From: an uncultured Armatimonadota bacterium
GTDB lineage: Bacteria; Armatimonadota; Fimbriimonadia; Fimbriimonadales; Fimbriimonadaceae
Assembly (NCBI GenBank): GCA_946478935.1
Contig: CAMLEL010000027.1
Coordinates: 1-12,974 of the forward strand
DNA length: 12,974 nt
Direction of reading: 5' to 3'
Every line of letters starts with the position of its first letter. Positions within the stretch are counted from its first letter, which is position 1. The notes under the pieces are model-generated. The model made no database searches and was not told the DNA's origin. It worked only from the letters and a program-made list of their open reading frames with translations. Below, piece after piece: positions 6,529 to 12,522 of the stretch. The position numbers were made by a program, and so were the translations under genes.

Positions 6529-6657
6529 GGGCGCCGCGTCGCCGGTTGCCGGTGGAGTCGCTGGCGCTGCCGTATCGCCTTCAGCGGCCTGTGAACATCC
6601 AAGCATCACTGCCGAGAGCATCGTTGCAAGGGCCGCAAGGCCAATAAGTTTCTTCAT
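6523..6657 (-). CDS. Small putative lipoprotein (44 residues)
   Basis: This short frame reads from the ATG at 6657 to a TAA at 6523-6525. The N-terminus is a classic lipoprotein signal: MKK, a hydrophobic stretch LIGLAALATMLSAVML, then Gly-Cys (Cys21) as a lipobox-like cleavage site. The mature peptide is only about 24 residues, starting CSQAAEGD and then rich in Ala, Pro and Thr with a terminal Lys. An exact AGGAGG Shine-Dalgarno sequence lies 10 nt upstream, which strongly supports translation. It follows the ribF-linked gene by about 110 nt and converges on the osmC-family gene. Function unknown. Tiny Ala/Pro/Thr-rich lipoproteins are often envelope-associated, but that is inference. Confidence 0.72.
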   Translation of the reverse strand: MKKLIGLAALATMLSAVMLGCSQAAEGDTAAPATPPATGDAAPK

Positions 6658-6667
6658 AGATGAGATA

Positions 6668-6673
6668 CCTCCT
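6668..6673 (-). promoter_or_regulatory. Perfect Shine-Dalgarno of the small lipoprotein gene
   Basis: AGGAGG on the minus strand lies 10 nt before the ATG at 6657. It is one of the strongest ribosome-binding sites in the window and the main reason to accept this short gene. Confidence 0.75.
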
Positions 6674-6704
6674 GGGTCGTTCTCCGAGCGCTACTCTTGT
6701 GACG

Positions 6705-6739
6705 CCCAATCATGGGGAACTGGGGAGAGGTTGATTGGG
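6705..6739. repeat. Inverted repeat upstream of the small lipoprotein gene
   Basis: CCCAATCA (6705-6712) pairs with TGATTGGG (6732-6739) across a 19-nt loop. With a 3-nt bulge the pairing extends by ACGCC/GGCGT on the outer side. It lies in the 110-nt gap between the gene ending at 6768 and the lipoprotein gene. No U-tract follows on either strand, so it is not a standard terminator. A regulatory stem or operator is possible. Confidence 0.4.
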
Positions 6740-6767
6740 TGGCGTTACTGGGCCATTATCCCTACTG

Positions 6768-7292
6768 CTAGAGACCGAAGGCGCCAAATCCGCCGAAGCC
6801 CCCACCAAGCCCACTCAGTTGCGACATGACGTCATCTGGCAGCTTCACTTCTTTAAGTCTCCACTTGGATGTGGGAATGATCAACCACTCAGTTGCCGAT
6901 TCCTTTGCAAAAACAAGCGTCACCCGGTCGATCGTTTGGTTAAAGGCAGTTCCGTTGCCAATTGGCAAGCCAATCTTCACTTTTACAGGCGAAGTGATCT
7001 GCGCTTCGTCGCCCATGATCACGGGATCCTGTCGGAGAACTTCGATCTCAGGTTTGGAGTCACGGATGACGTTCGCAATCTGGCTGCGAGAAAACCGCTC
7101 ATCATTGACTTCCAGCTTGTCGGAAATCTTGTCCATCACTCCTCCGGGTCGACCTTCTCTGCTCGCCTTGATGGATTCAGCCAGGGCTTCACGGACGAGT
7201 TTCTTGTCATCTTGTCCGCCCAGACCCATGACAACGCGAATCCCGACGAGAAGGGCTACGATGCCCAGAATGATCAGGATGGGTTTCTTCAT
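6768..7292 (-). CDS. Membrane-anchored protein of unknown function with Gly/Phe-rich tail
   Basis: This 174-residue protein has an N-terminal hydrophobic anchor (MKKPILIILGIVALLVGIRVV, about 4-24) with no clear signal-peptidase site, so it is probably anchored and exposed outside the cytoplasmic membrane. A charged helical region (30-80) follows, then a beta-rich part (PEIEVLRQDPVIMG, QITSPVKVKIGLP, TIDRVTLVFAKE, EWLIIPTSKWRLKEV) resembling small NTF2-like or lipoprotein-type domains that end in a tryptophan-containing strand. The last 15 residues are low-complexity Gly and Phe. The start lies 13 nt after the ribF stop, so it belongs to the same transcription unit. I recognise no family; the fold comparison is an impression only. 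Confidence 0.8.
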   Translation of the reverse strand: MKKPILIILGIVALLVGIRVVMGLGGQDDKKLVREALAESIKASREGRPGGVMDKISDKLEVNDERFSRSQIANVIRDSKPEIEVLRQDPVIMGDEAQITSPVKVKIGLPIGNGTAFNQTIDRVTLVFAKESATEWLIIPTSKWRLKEVKLPDDVMSQLSGLGGGFGGFGAFGL

Positions 7293-7305
7293 GACTTAGT
7301 AGACG

Positions 7306-8223
7306 TTAGCGAACCAGGGGCCCGTTTGCAACAGTCAAAACGTCCTGGGCGATTTGGTCTTTAAGGGCCTCCAAACTGTCAAATTTGACTTCGTCTCTCA
7401 ATCGCGTCGAAAAGCCCAACTCGACCGTTGCTCCATATATCTCGACGGACGGAAACTCCAGCAGGTGGGCCTCGATCGTCCTCTCGGTTCCGTCGACAGT
7501 TGGACGTAGCCCAACGCTGATGGCTGCCCTAAATCTCCCAAGTGACGTTTCAGCCCACCCGGCATAGATTCCATCGAATGGAAGGATTCCGTCATATGAG
7601 CGTGACAGGTTAATGGTGGGATATCCCAGTTGTCGACCCAATCTCTGGCCGTGCCCAACGACTCCAATCAAGGAGAAATCACGCCCGAGCCACTTTCTCG
7701 CGGAGTTCACGTCTCCAGATCCAATCGCTGATCGTATCGCACTGCTGCTTACCCGATGACCTTCGATTTCGAACGGCGGGATCACTTCCGCATCGATTCT
7801 CTCTTGCAACCAAGCTGTCGTTCCCTCGCGGCCCTTGCCAAAGGCGAAATCGTGGCCCACTACCAGATGGCGAGTCTTTGCTTCCCCGATGAAAACATTG
7901 TCGAGGAACGCTTGGGCGGACGTTTCGCTCAATGCCAACGTGAATGGCAGAATGAGAGCTACAGAAACACCAAGCCGCTCAAACTGCTTCAAATTGGACG
8001 ACAAGGGAGCAATCGCCTTTGGGCACTTTTCGGGAGCCAATACGGCCGCCGGATGCCGATCGAATGTGATCAAAACGCACGGCAGTCCCCGCTCCTTGGC
8101 CCGGTCAACTGCAATACCGATCACCCGCTGATGCCCCAAATGGACGCCGTCGAAGGTGCCGAGACAACCCACCGCATCGGACCACTCGGCTCTGAGAAGT
8201 TCTTCACCAAAGTGAACCTGCAT
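7306..8223 (-). CDS. ribF: Bifunctional riboflavin kinase / FAD synthetase RibF
   Basis: RibF phosphorylates riboflavin to FMN and then adenylylates FMN to FAD. The 305 residues match the family. The N-terminal adenylyltransferase domain shows GTFDGVHLGHQ (22-32), the nucleotidyltransferase HIGH-like motif, then TFDRHP (53-58), VVGHDFAFGKGREG (121-134) and VSSSAIRSAIGSGDV (158-172). The C-terminal riboflavin kinase domain shows GRQLGYPTINL (196-206) with the phosphate-binding PTIN, DGIYAGW, ISVGLRPTVDG and EAHLLEF, then RLRDEVKFDSLEALKDQI. The ATG at 8223 overlaps the upstream stop as TGATG and starts just before the first conserved strand. The frame extends 23 codons further, but that stretch is not RibF-like. 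Its product supplies FAD, which the nearby GlcD needs, although the two genes are in separate operons. Confidence 0.95.
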   Translation of the reverse strand: MQVHFGEELLRAEWSDAVGCLGTFDGVHLGHQRVIGIAVDRAKERGLPCVLITFDRHPAAVLAPEKCPKAIAPLSSNLKQFERLGVSVALILPFTLALSETSAQAFLDNVFIGEAKTRHLVVGHDFAFGKGREGTTAWLQERIDAEVIPPFEIEGHRVSSSAIRSAIGSGDVNSARKWLGRDFSLIGVVGHGQRLGRQLGYPTINLSRSYDGILPFDGIYAGWAETSLGRFRAAISVGLRPTVDGTERTIEAHLLEFPSVEIYGATVELGFSTRLRDEVKFDSLEALKDQIAQDVLTVANGPLVR

Positions 8224-8669
8224 CAAGCCGGATCCACGCTCTCGCCCTGAGCCCTGGCATTGGCAACCGCGGCGATTGTCAGCACCGCACATTGCACGAT
8301 TGGAAACCAGATCAAGTCCATTGCCTCGAAGAGATTGGCGAAGCGGCGGAATATCTCGATCGTGGGCTCCAATGGATTACCAATTCGCCACGTCAAATAA
8401 GCAACGACGCCACACCACGTCGAAAATACCAGCGGAAGCGTCAAATTCAGCGGGAAAACGATCTTGCCCTCGGGCACAAGTCCGGGCGTCAGGACGCCTG
8501 ATGCCACGAAGAGCATGTTTCCGATCAGAAGGATGGCGGAACCGATGGCGACATTGATCAACAGCAGCCCCTGGTTGGCCATCAGCAGCAACACCATTAC
8601 GGCGAAGCTGCTGATCACCAATATGTTTGAGGCTGTTGCGATCGGTCGATAGCGCTCTTTGAGATTCAT
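8223..8669 (-). CDS. Four-helix integral membrane protein of unknown function
   Basis: This 148-residue protein is strongly hydrophobic, with four probable membrane segments at about 11-31, 36-60, 73-95 and 118-137. The N-terminal MNLKERYRP is basic and should face the cytoplasm by the positive-inside rule. The short C-terminus (NARAQGESVDPA) is polar. No catalytic or transport motif is visible. It starts 9 nt after the csrA stop and its own stop overlaps the ribF start by 1 nt, so translation of ribF is probably coupled to it. No Shine-Dalgarno sequence is visible. I do not recognise a family and the flagellar context alone does not assign a role. Confidence 0.78.
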   Translation of the reverse strand: MNLKERYRPIATASNILVISSFAVMVLLLMANQGLLLINVAIGSAILLIGNMLFVASGVLTPGLVPEGKIVFPLNLTLPLVFSTWCGVVAYLTWRIGNPLEPTIEIFRRFANLFEAMDLIWFPIVQCAVLTIAAVANARAQGESVDPA

Positions 8670-8678
8670 GGGGTGTGG

Positions 8679-8888
8679 CTAATCCCCGGGTACATCCTCC
8701 ATTCGAACGTTCGAGGCGCCCTTGTTCTCCTCCTGGATTTGCTCGTAAATCTCTTTACGATGAACCGACACGTCCTTTGGCGCCTTGATTCCGAGCCGGA
8801 CCTGTTCGCCACGCACCTCTAGTACGACGACCTCGATCTGATCTCCAATTACAATGCTCTGATGTAGTTTTCGAGTGAGCACCAGCAT
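8679..8888 (-). CDS. csrA: Carbon storage / translational regulator CsrA
   Basis: CsrA is a small homodimeric RNA-binding protein that represses or stabilises mRNAs by binding GGA motifs near ribosome-binding sites. With the start used here it has 69 residues and begins [18 protein letters not shown], the canonical N-terminus. It also has [22 protein letters not shown], including the conserved GI.AP turn and the RNA-contacting VHR arginine (Arg44). The C-terminal extension [16 protein letters not shown] is acidic. The frame could start three codons earlier at a TTG, but GGAGGG at 8899-8904 sits 10 nt before the ATG at 8888 and only 1 nt before that TTG. The gene follows fliW by 48 nt. In FliW-encoding bacteria CsrA usually controls flagellin translation and is sequestered by FliW. 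Confidence 0.96.
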   Translation of the reverse strand: MLVLTRKLHQSIVIGDQIEVVVLEVRGEQVRLGIKAPKDVSVHRKEIYEQIQEENKGASNVRMEDVPGD

Positions 8889-8898
8889 GCTCGACAAG

Positions 8899-8904
8899 CC
8901 CTCC
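8899..8904 (-). promoter_or_regulatory. Shine-Dalgarno of csrA, containing a GGA motif
   Basis: GGAGGG on the minus strand, within CACGGAGGG, sets the csrA start at 8888. The embedded ACGGA resembles the core of CsrA binding sites, so autorepression is conceivable. Confidence 0.55.
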
Positions 8905-8936
8905 GTGGCCGGTCACGAAACCAAGTCTCGACCAGC

Positions 8937-9395
8937 TTAGGCCGCCACTCTTTCCGCTGCGCGCTCGGTCGTCGCGAATACCCGGTGTTTAACAGTATAC
9001 GCCTCGTCCGACAAGATCACCTGCTTCGCTTGCATCGTTGCGCCGTTAATGATGATCGGCCCGAGCAAATTGGTGGTCATGTCTTCCGGCTTGCCGGATG
9101 GAATCGACACCGTCGTTAACAAGAGTTTTGGAGTTTCTTCTTGGAGTTCGAGCTCATTGGCAACTCCGTCTTCAATCTCGGGTGTGTAACCTGGAACCAA
9201 GAGTTCGGGAAAGGCCACCAAAAACGACAAAGACGTCTCGTCCAGGCACTGCAGCCAGCGGAACGGAGTGTTCGGCTTGTGGTTTAACAAGAGGAACGTG
9301 TTCGCGCCGGGAAAGCCAATCAGGCCGTCGGTGAACGTGATGACATCGTCGGCGGAATACTCAATTTCGCCAAACCTAGTGTTTGTTAAAGTCAT
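8937..9395 (-). CDS. fliW: Flagellar assembly factor FliW (CsrA antagonist)
   Basis: FliW binds flagellin and CsrA in turn: when flagellin is exported, free FliW binds CsrA allosterically and relieves repression of flagellin translation. The 152 residues match the family. Conserved blocks seen: FGEIEYSADDVITFTDGLIGFPG (8-30), FRWLQCLDETSLSFLVAFPELL (45-66), KLLLTTVSIPSGKPEDMTTNLLGPIIIN (90-117) and AKQVILSDEAY (123-133). The start is 7 nt after the flgL stop, with only a weak AAGG ribosome-binding site, which suggests coupling to flgL. The direct fliW-csrA order agrees with the Bacillus-type arrangement. Confidence 0.95.
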   Translation of the reverse strand: MTLTNTRFGEIEYSADDVITFTDGLIGFPGANTFLLLNHKPNTPFRWLQCLDETSLSFLVAFPELLVPGYTPEIEDGVANELELQEETPKLLLTTVSIPSGKPEDMTTNLLGPIIINGATMQAKQVILSDEAYTVKHRVFATTERAAERVAA

Positions 9396-9402
9396 AGGAA
9401 GA

Positions 9403-10287
9403 TCAACCTTGTATGAAGTCCATAAGGCTTAACTCGAAGCCTTGGCTAGCCACCCTTAGCGCCGCTTCATACGCGGTCTGCGCCAGTTGGTAGTTCATAA
9501 TCGCTTGGGAGACATCGACGTCCTCTATGTCCGATATTCCCGCAGTTAGGTCGTCCACCCTCTTGGTGTACTGGTTACTATATTCTTCAACTTGCCGAAG
9601 CTTGGTTCCAACAGTGCCTCGCTCACGGTTCAAGGCTCCCATTGCGGATTGCATCTCGGTGATGCTCACCCCGCTAATGGCGCCCACGTTCCCCCCAAGC
9701 AGATTGGATTTCAACGTCTCAAGTTGGTTGTAAATCGTCGAGAACATCGGCTCTGAAACCGTGTTGATCGTCATCGTTTCGGTCGGACTTGCTTCCACGA
9801 CGACCGGATTCAGATCACCGCTGTAGGTGATGCCACTTCCCGAGACCGAATATGGAGCCGAACTATTGGCTTGACCGGCGAACAGGTACTGCCCAGAAGG
9901 GCCCCTCGAGTTGCCAATCTGGACGAGTCTCGCCTGGATGTCGGCCACTTCCTGGGCCATTGCGTTGCGCGCGGTTTGGTCGGTGGAACCGTTGGCGCCT
10001 TGAACGGCCAAGGCATAGGCTCGCTTGATTCCGTCGTGAAGACTGCCCAAGCTTTCCTCGGTGTATCCCAAGACACCCTTGGCAACACGGAGGTTCGCCG
10101 TATACTGCTCGGTTGCCGCTCGGTACTTGCGCATATTCAGAATTCGGGCGGCTCCAAGGGGGTCGTCGCTTGGCCGGTGAATGCGCTTACCGGTGCTAAC
10201 CTGCTTGCCGGCAGTTGCCAATCGTTCCTGCGCCAAGCGGATGTCACCGGCGTAGGATTCAAATTGGTAAGAAGTGCTGATTCTCAT
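9403..10287 (-). CDS. flgL: Flagellar hook-filament junction protein FlgL (HAP3)
   Basis: FlgL forms the second ring between hook and filament and is the platform for flagellin. It is secreted by the flagellar type III system. The 294 residues are near the typical 300-320. The N-terminal flagellin-like D0/D1 region is clear: MRISTSYQFES, then ERLATAGKQVSTGKRIHRPSDDPLGAARIL (21-50). The C-terminal D1/D0 helix includes DIEDVDVSQAIMNYQLAQTAYEAALRVASQ. The central part carries GPSGQYLFAGQ, common in FlgL. GGAGG at 10295-10299 lies 7 nt before the ATG. The gene follows flgK by 14 nt. Confidence 0.95.
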   Translation of the reverse strand: MRISTSYQFESYAGDIRLAQERLATAGKQVSTGKRIHRPSDDPLGAARILNMRKYRAATEQYTANLRVAKGVLGYTEESLGSLHDGIKRAYALAVQGANGSTDQTARNAMAQEVADIQARLVQIGNSRGPSGQYLFAGQANSSAPYSVSGSGITYSGDLNPVVVEASPTETMTINTVSEPMFSTIYNQLETLKSNLLGGNVGAISGVSITEMQSAMGALNRERGTVGTKLRQVEEYSNQYTKRVDDLTAGISDIEDVDVSQAIMNYQLAQTAYEAALRVASQGFELSLMDFIQG

Positions 10288-10301
10288 GAGTTAGCCTCCG
10301 A

Positions 10302-11681
10302 CTAGCGGCGGATCATGTTAATTAAATCTTCGGTTGCTTGATCGAAAATGGCGAGGGCCTTTGCTGCCGCTTGGTAGCTCCGTTGAAACCGAAGCATGTT
10401 TGCCATCTCATCATCAAGCGACACCCCGCTAACCGCTTGGATCTGGCTGTCGATCTGCTCGTTCATGGCTCGCTGCGTCGACACCTGGGCCTCCCAATAC
10501 TGGGCACGCCGTCCGACGTCCGACACCATGTCCTGGAAGTATCCATTGAACGTGCGACCACCCAGCGCACCTTGCGCCTGATCTCGAAGTCGACTCAGCG
10601 AGAGTGCCAATCCTCCATCTCCGGTCGCTCCTGAAACGCTGCTGACGATGGCTTGCGGATCGGTTAGAACGGCTGGATCAAGCTCGAAATCAATTGCTCC
10701 CGATTGGGGCGCCGAATCGTTGAAGAATCGCACTCCAGTCGCACCCAATGGATTCATTCCCGTGGTGTGGATGGAATTGACCTGCGTTCTCAGGTTATTG
10801 GCCAAATCGTCCAGATTGCCTTGATAGACACGAAGCTGTTCGGCCGTCTCGAAAAGTGCGCGCAACTTGCCGCTTCGAACATCAAATGTTCCCGAACCAT
10901 CCGAAATTGTGTTCGTCGCCGTATCGAAAGACATCGGCGTTGGCACAGCGCCCGCACTATCCACCAGCGTGAGCTGGTTCATGAAGACGTTTACGGTACC
11001 GTCCGGCTGTTCATAGGTGTGGATATCTACTAGCTGTCCAAGTTCGCGCAGGGTTTGGTCGCGAAGATCTTTGAGATCGTTCGGCTCCATCCCTTCAGCT
11101 TGCTTTTGACGGATCTGACCATTCAGATCCGCAACCTGCTGAGACAGATTCTGAACTTGCTGGAGGGTCGCGGTTACGGCCTCGGTCGTGTAGTCCAACT
11201 GGCTCTGCAGGCTCTGATGGGTCGTACGAATACGCGCAGCAAGTGTCGAACCTGCCTGCTGCACCTGCATTCGGGCGGCAGGCTCATTCGGATTGGAAGC
11301 AAGTGCCGACCAAGCGTTGAAGAACTTGTCCATCGCATCGGCGATTCCGCTTCCGCCCGGCTCCAAATAGAGGGATTCAATGCTCTTAAGCCCTTCCGAC
11401 ATACCCAGGAACTTTCCGGTATCAGCGTTGGCCACCAGCCTCCGCTGTTCAAGGAATGCGTCGCGAATACGATTGATCGAAGAGATCGAAATACCATTGC
11501 CAAGGGCATGAACCCCTCCGCTCCAAAATCGAGTCGGATCGTTCTCCTTGAACTCAATCGCCTGCCGAGAGTAACCGACCGTGTTGACATTCGAAATGTT
11601 GTGCCCGGTGACGTCCAGCGCTCGCTGGAATGCCCGCAAGGCATTCGAAGCCATATTGATCCCGTGAAAAGTCCCCGCCAT
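10302..11681 (-). CDS. flgK: Flagellar hook-associated protein FlgK (HAP1)
   Basis: FlgK is the first hook-filament junction protein and is exported with help from FlgN. The 459 residues are shorter than E. coli FlgK (547), which fits a reduced outer domain. The N-terminal flg_bb_rod block is intact: GINMASNALRAFQRALDVTGHNISNVNTVGYSRQ (7-40). A coiled region at about 160-200 (TLQQVQNLSQQVADLNGQIRQKQ) follows, and the C-terminal D0 helix ends GVSLDDEMANMLRFQRSYQAAAKALAIFDQATEDLINMI. AAGGGAG at 11688-11694 lies 6 nt before the ATG and overlaps the stop of the upstream chaperone gene, implying coupled translation of chaperone and client. Confidence 0.96.
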   Translation of the reverse strand: MAGTFHGINMASNALRAFQRALDVTGHNISNVNTVGYSRQAIEFKENDPTRFWSGGVHALGNGISISSINRIRDAFLEQRRLVANADTGKFLGMSEGLKSIESLYLEPGGSGIADAMDKFFNAWSALASNPNEPAARMQVQQAGSTLAARIRTTHQSLQSQLDYTTEAVTATLQQVQNLSQQVADLNGQIRQKQAEGMEPNDLKDLRDQTLRELGQLVDIHTYEQPDGTVNVFMNQLTLVDSAGAVPTPMSFDTATNTISDGSGTFDVRSGKLRALFETAEQLRVYQGNLDDLANNLRTQVNSIHTTGMNPLGATGVRFFNDSAPQSGAIDFELDPAVLTDPQAIVSSVSGATGDGGLALSLSRLRDQAQGALGGRTFNGYFQDMVSDVGRRAQYWEAQVSTQRAMNEQIDSQIQAVSGVSLDDEMANMLRFQRSYQAAAKALAIFDQATEDLINMIRR

Positions 11682-11692
11682 CGATTTCTCCC

Positions 11693-12163
11693 TTAAGCCG
11701 CCTGATCGACGAGGATGGAATCGGTTCGTGAACCGACGAAAGGACCGCTTGCTTGGACTGCTGCCTTTGCCACCAGGGTCATTGATCCATTGATGTAGGT
11801 CATTTCATTCTCAATCAGCATCTGATTCTTCTTGAGCACGTCCTGAACGTTTCGCGCCGCTACTGTCACACGGTTTCCGAGTCCCTGCAGAGTCTGTGCT
11901 TCGGCTTTTTCAAGCACGCTGACCAAGCCTCGAAGACTGGGTTCCACCCCAAAATCCTCGGCCAGCTTTTTGGCAAGCGTCACAGCTTGGATATCCAGCT
12001 CTCGAAGTCGCTCCATGTGCTGGTCGAGTTCGGGTTGAATTCGTTCCACCCGGGCGACATCCCGCAGGGTCAACGCCGCCGTTTGCTCATACATGGACCG
12101 GAGGAGTCGCTCGGACGTACCCAGCCAATCCCACCATAGTTGTTGAAGTTCTCTTGTTTTCAT
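11693..12163 (-). CDS. flgN: FlgN-like flagellar export chaperone
   Basis: FlgN chaperones keep FlgK and FlgL export-competent in the cytoplasm and deliver them to the export gate. The sequence is mostly alpha-helical and 156 residues long, near the family size of about 140-160. It has heptad-like hydrophobics and a C-terminal LIENEMTYINGSMTLVAKAA (116-135) like the FlgN client-binding helix. Assignment rests on size, helicity, this segment and the position immediately before flgK and flgL, because FlgN proteins diverge widely. The ATG overlaps the upstream stop as ATGA, with AAGGTG 7 nt before it. No flgM is found next to it, although many bacteria place flgM there. Confidence 0.82.
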   Translation of the reverse strand: MKTRELQQLWWDWLGTSERLLRSMYEQTAALTLRDVARVERIQPELDQHMERLRELDIQAVTLAKKLAEDFGVEPSLRGLVSVLEKAEAQTLQGLGNRVTVAARNVQDVLKKNQMLIENEMTYINGSMTLVAKAAVQASGPFVGSRTDSILVDQAA

Positions 12164-12522
12164 GGTTTTTCACCTTCTGTCGATTTCCCATGGGCTCCTT
12201 GCCCACGCGTCAATTGGTTTTGCAGCCCTGCTCGAGCGATCACTCGTGGCGCAAATTGCTTGTAGAGCAAGTCGCCCAAGCCGAGAGTTTCCGACTTGGC
12301 GGCAGCATTGGCCATCGCTTCATCGAACATGTCGTTGTAAATCTCCTTGCCAAAGGTTTGGCCGAACTGCGTCTCTTTGATCGTGGAGCGCATCTGGCTG
12401 AATAGCTTCTTGAGGAAAATTGCTTCAAATCCGTCCGTTGCCTTCTTGAGCTTTTCGAGTTCGATGCTCGCGGCTTTGCCGGTTTGGACGGCCTTTCCGA
12501 TGCCTTGAATATCGATGCTCAT
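12160..12522 (-). CDS. flgJ: Flagellar rod-binding protein (FlgJ N-domain only)
   Basis: This 120-residue protein matches the N-terminal rod-binding (rod cap/scaffold) domain of FlgJ. Seen: KLKKATDGFEAIFLKKLFSQMRSTI (24-48), then GQTFGKEIYNDMFDEAMANAAAK and TLGLGDLLYKQF (79-90), a strongly conserved pattern. The peptidoglycan hydrolase domain found in enterobacterial FlgJ is absent, as in many other phyla where a separate enzyme opens the wall. The C-terminal tail (RGQGAHGKSTEGEKP) is low complexity. Its ATG overlaps the flgI stop as ATGA, so it is coupled to the P-ring gene, the usual neighbour. Confidence 0.92.
   Translation of the reverse strand: MSIDIQGIGKAVQTGKAASIELEKLKKATDGFEAIFLKKLFSQMRSTIKETQFGQTFGKEIYNDMFDEAMANAAAKSETLGLGDLLYKQFAPRVIARAGLQNQLTRGQGAHGKSTEGEKP

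Noticed and set aside
8224..8292. N-terminal extension of RibF by 23 codons
   Set aside because: The stretch is Gly, Arg and Cys rich and lies inside the upstream gene; the TGATG overlap gives the expected RibF N-terminus.
8889..8897. TTG start of csrA giving an extra Met-Ser-Ser
   Set aside because: The Shine-Dalgarno sequence is only 1 nt from the TTG but 10 nt from the ATG, and CsrA proteins begin MLVLTRK.
11055..11696. Plus-strand frame of 213 codons opposite flgK
   Set aside because: Antisense shadow of the conserved FlgK N-terminal region.
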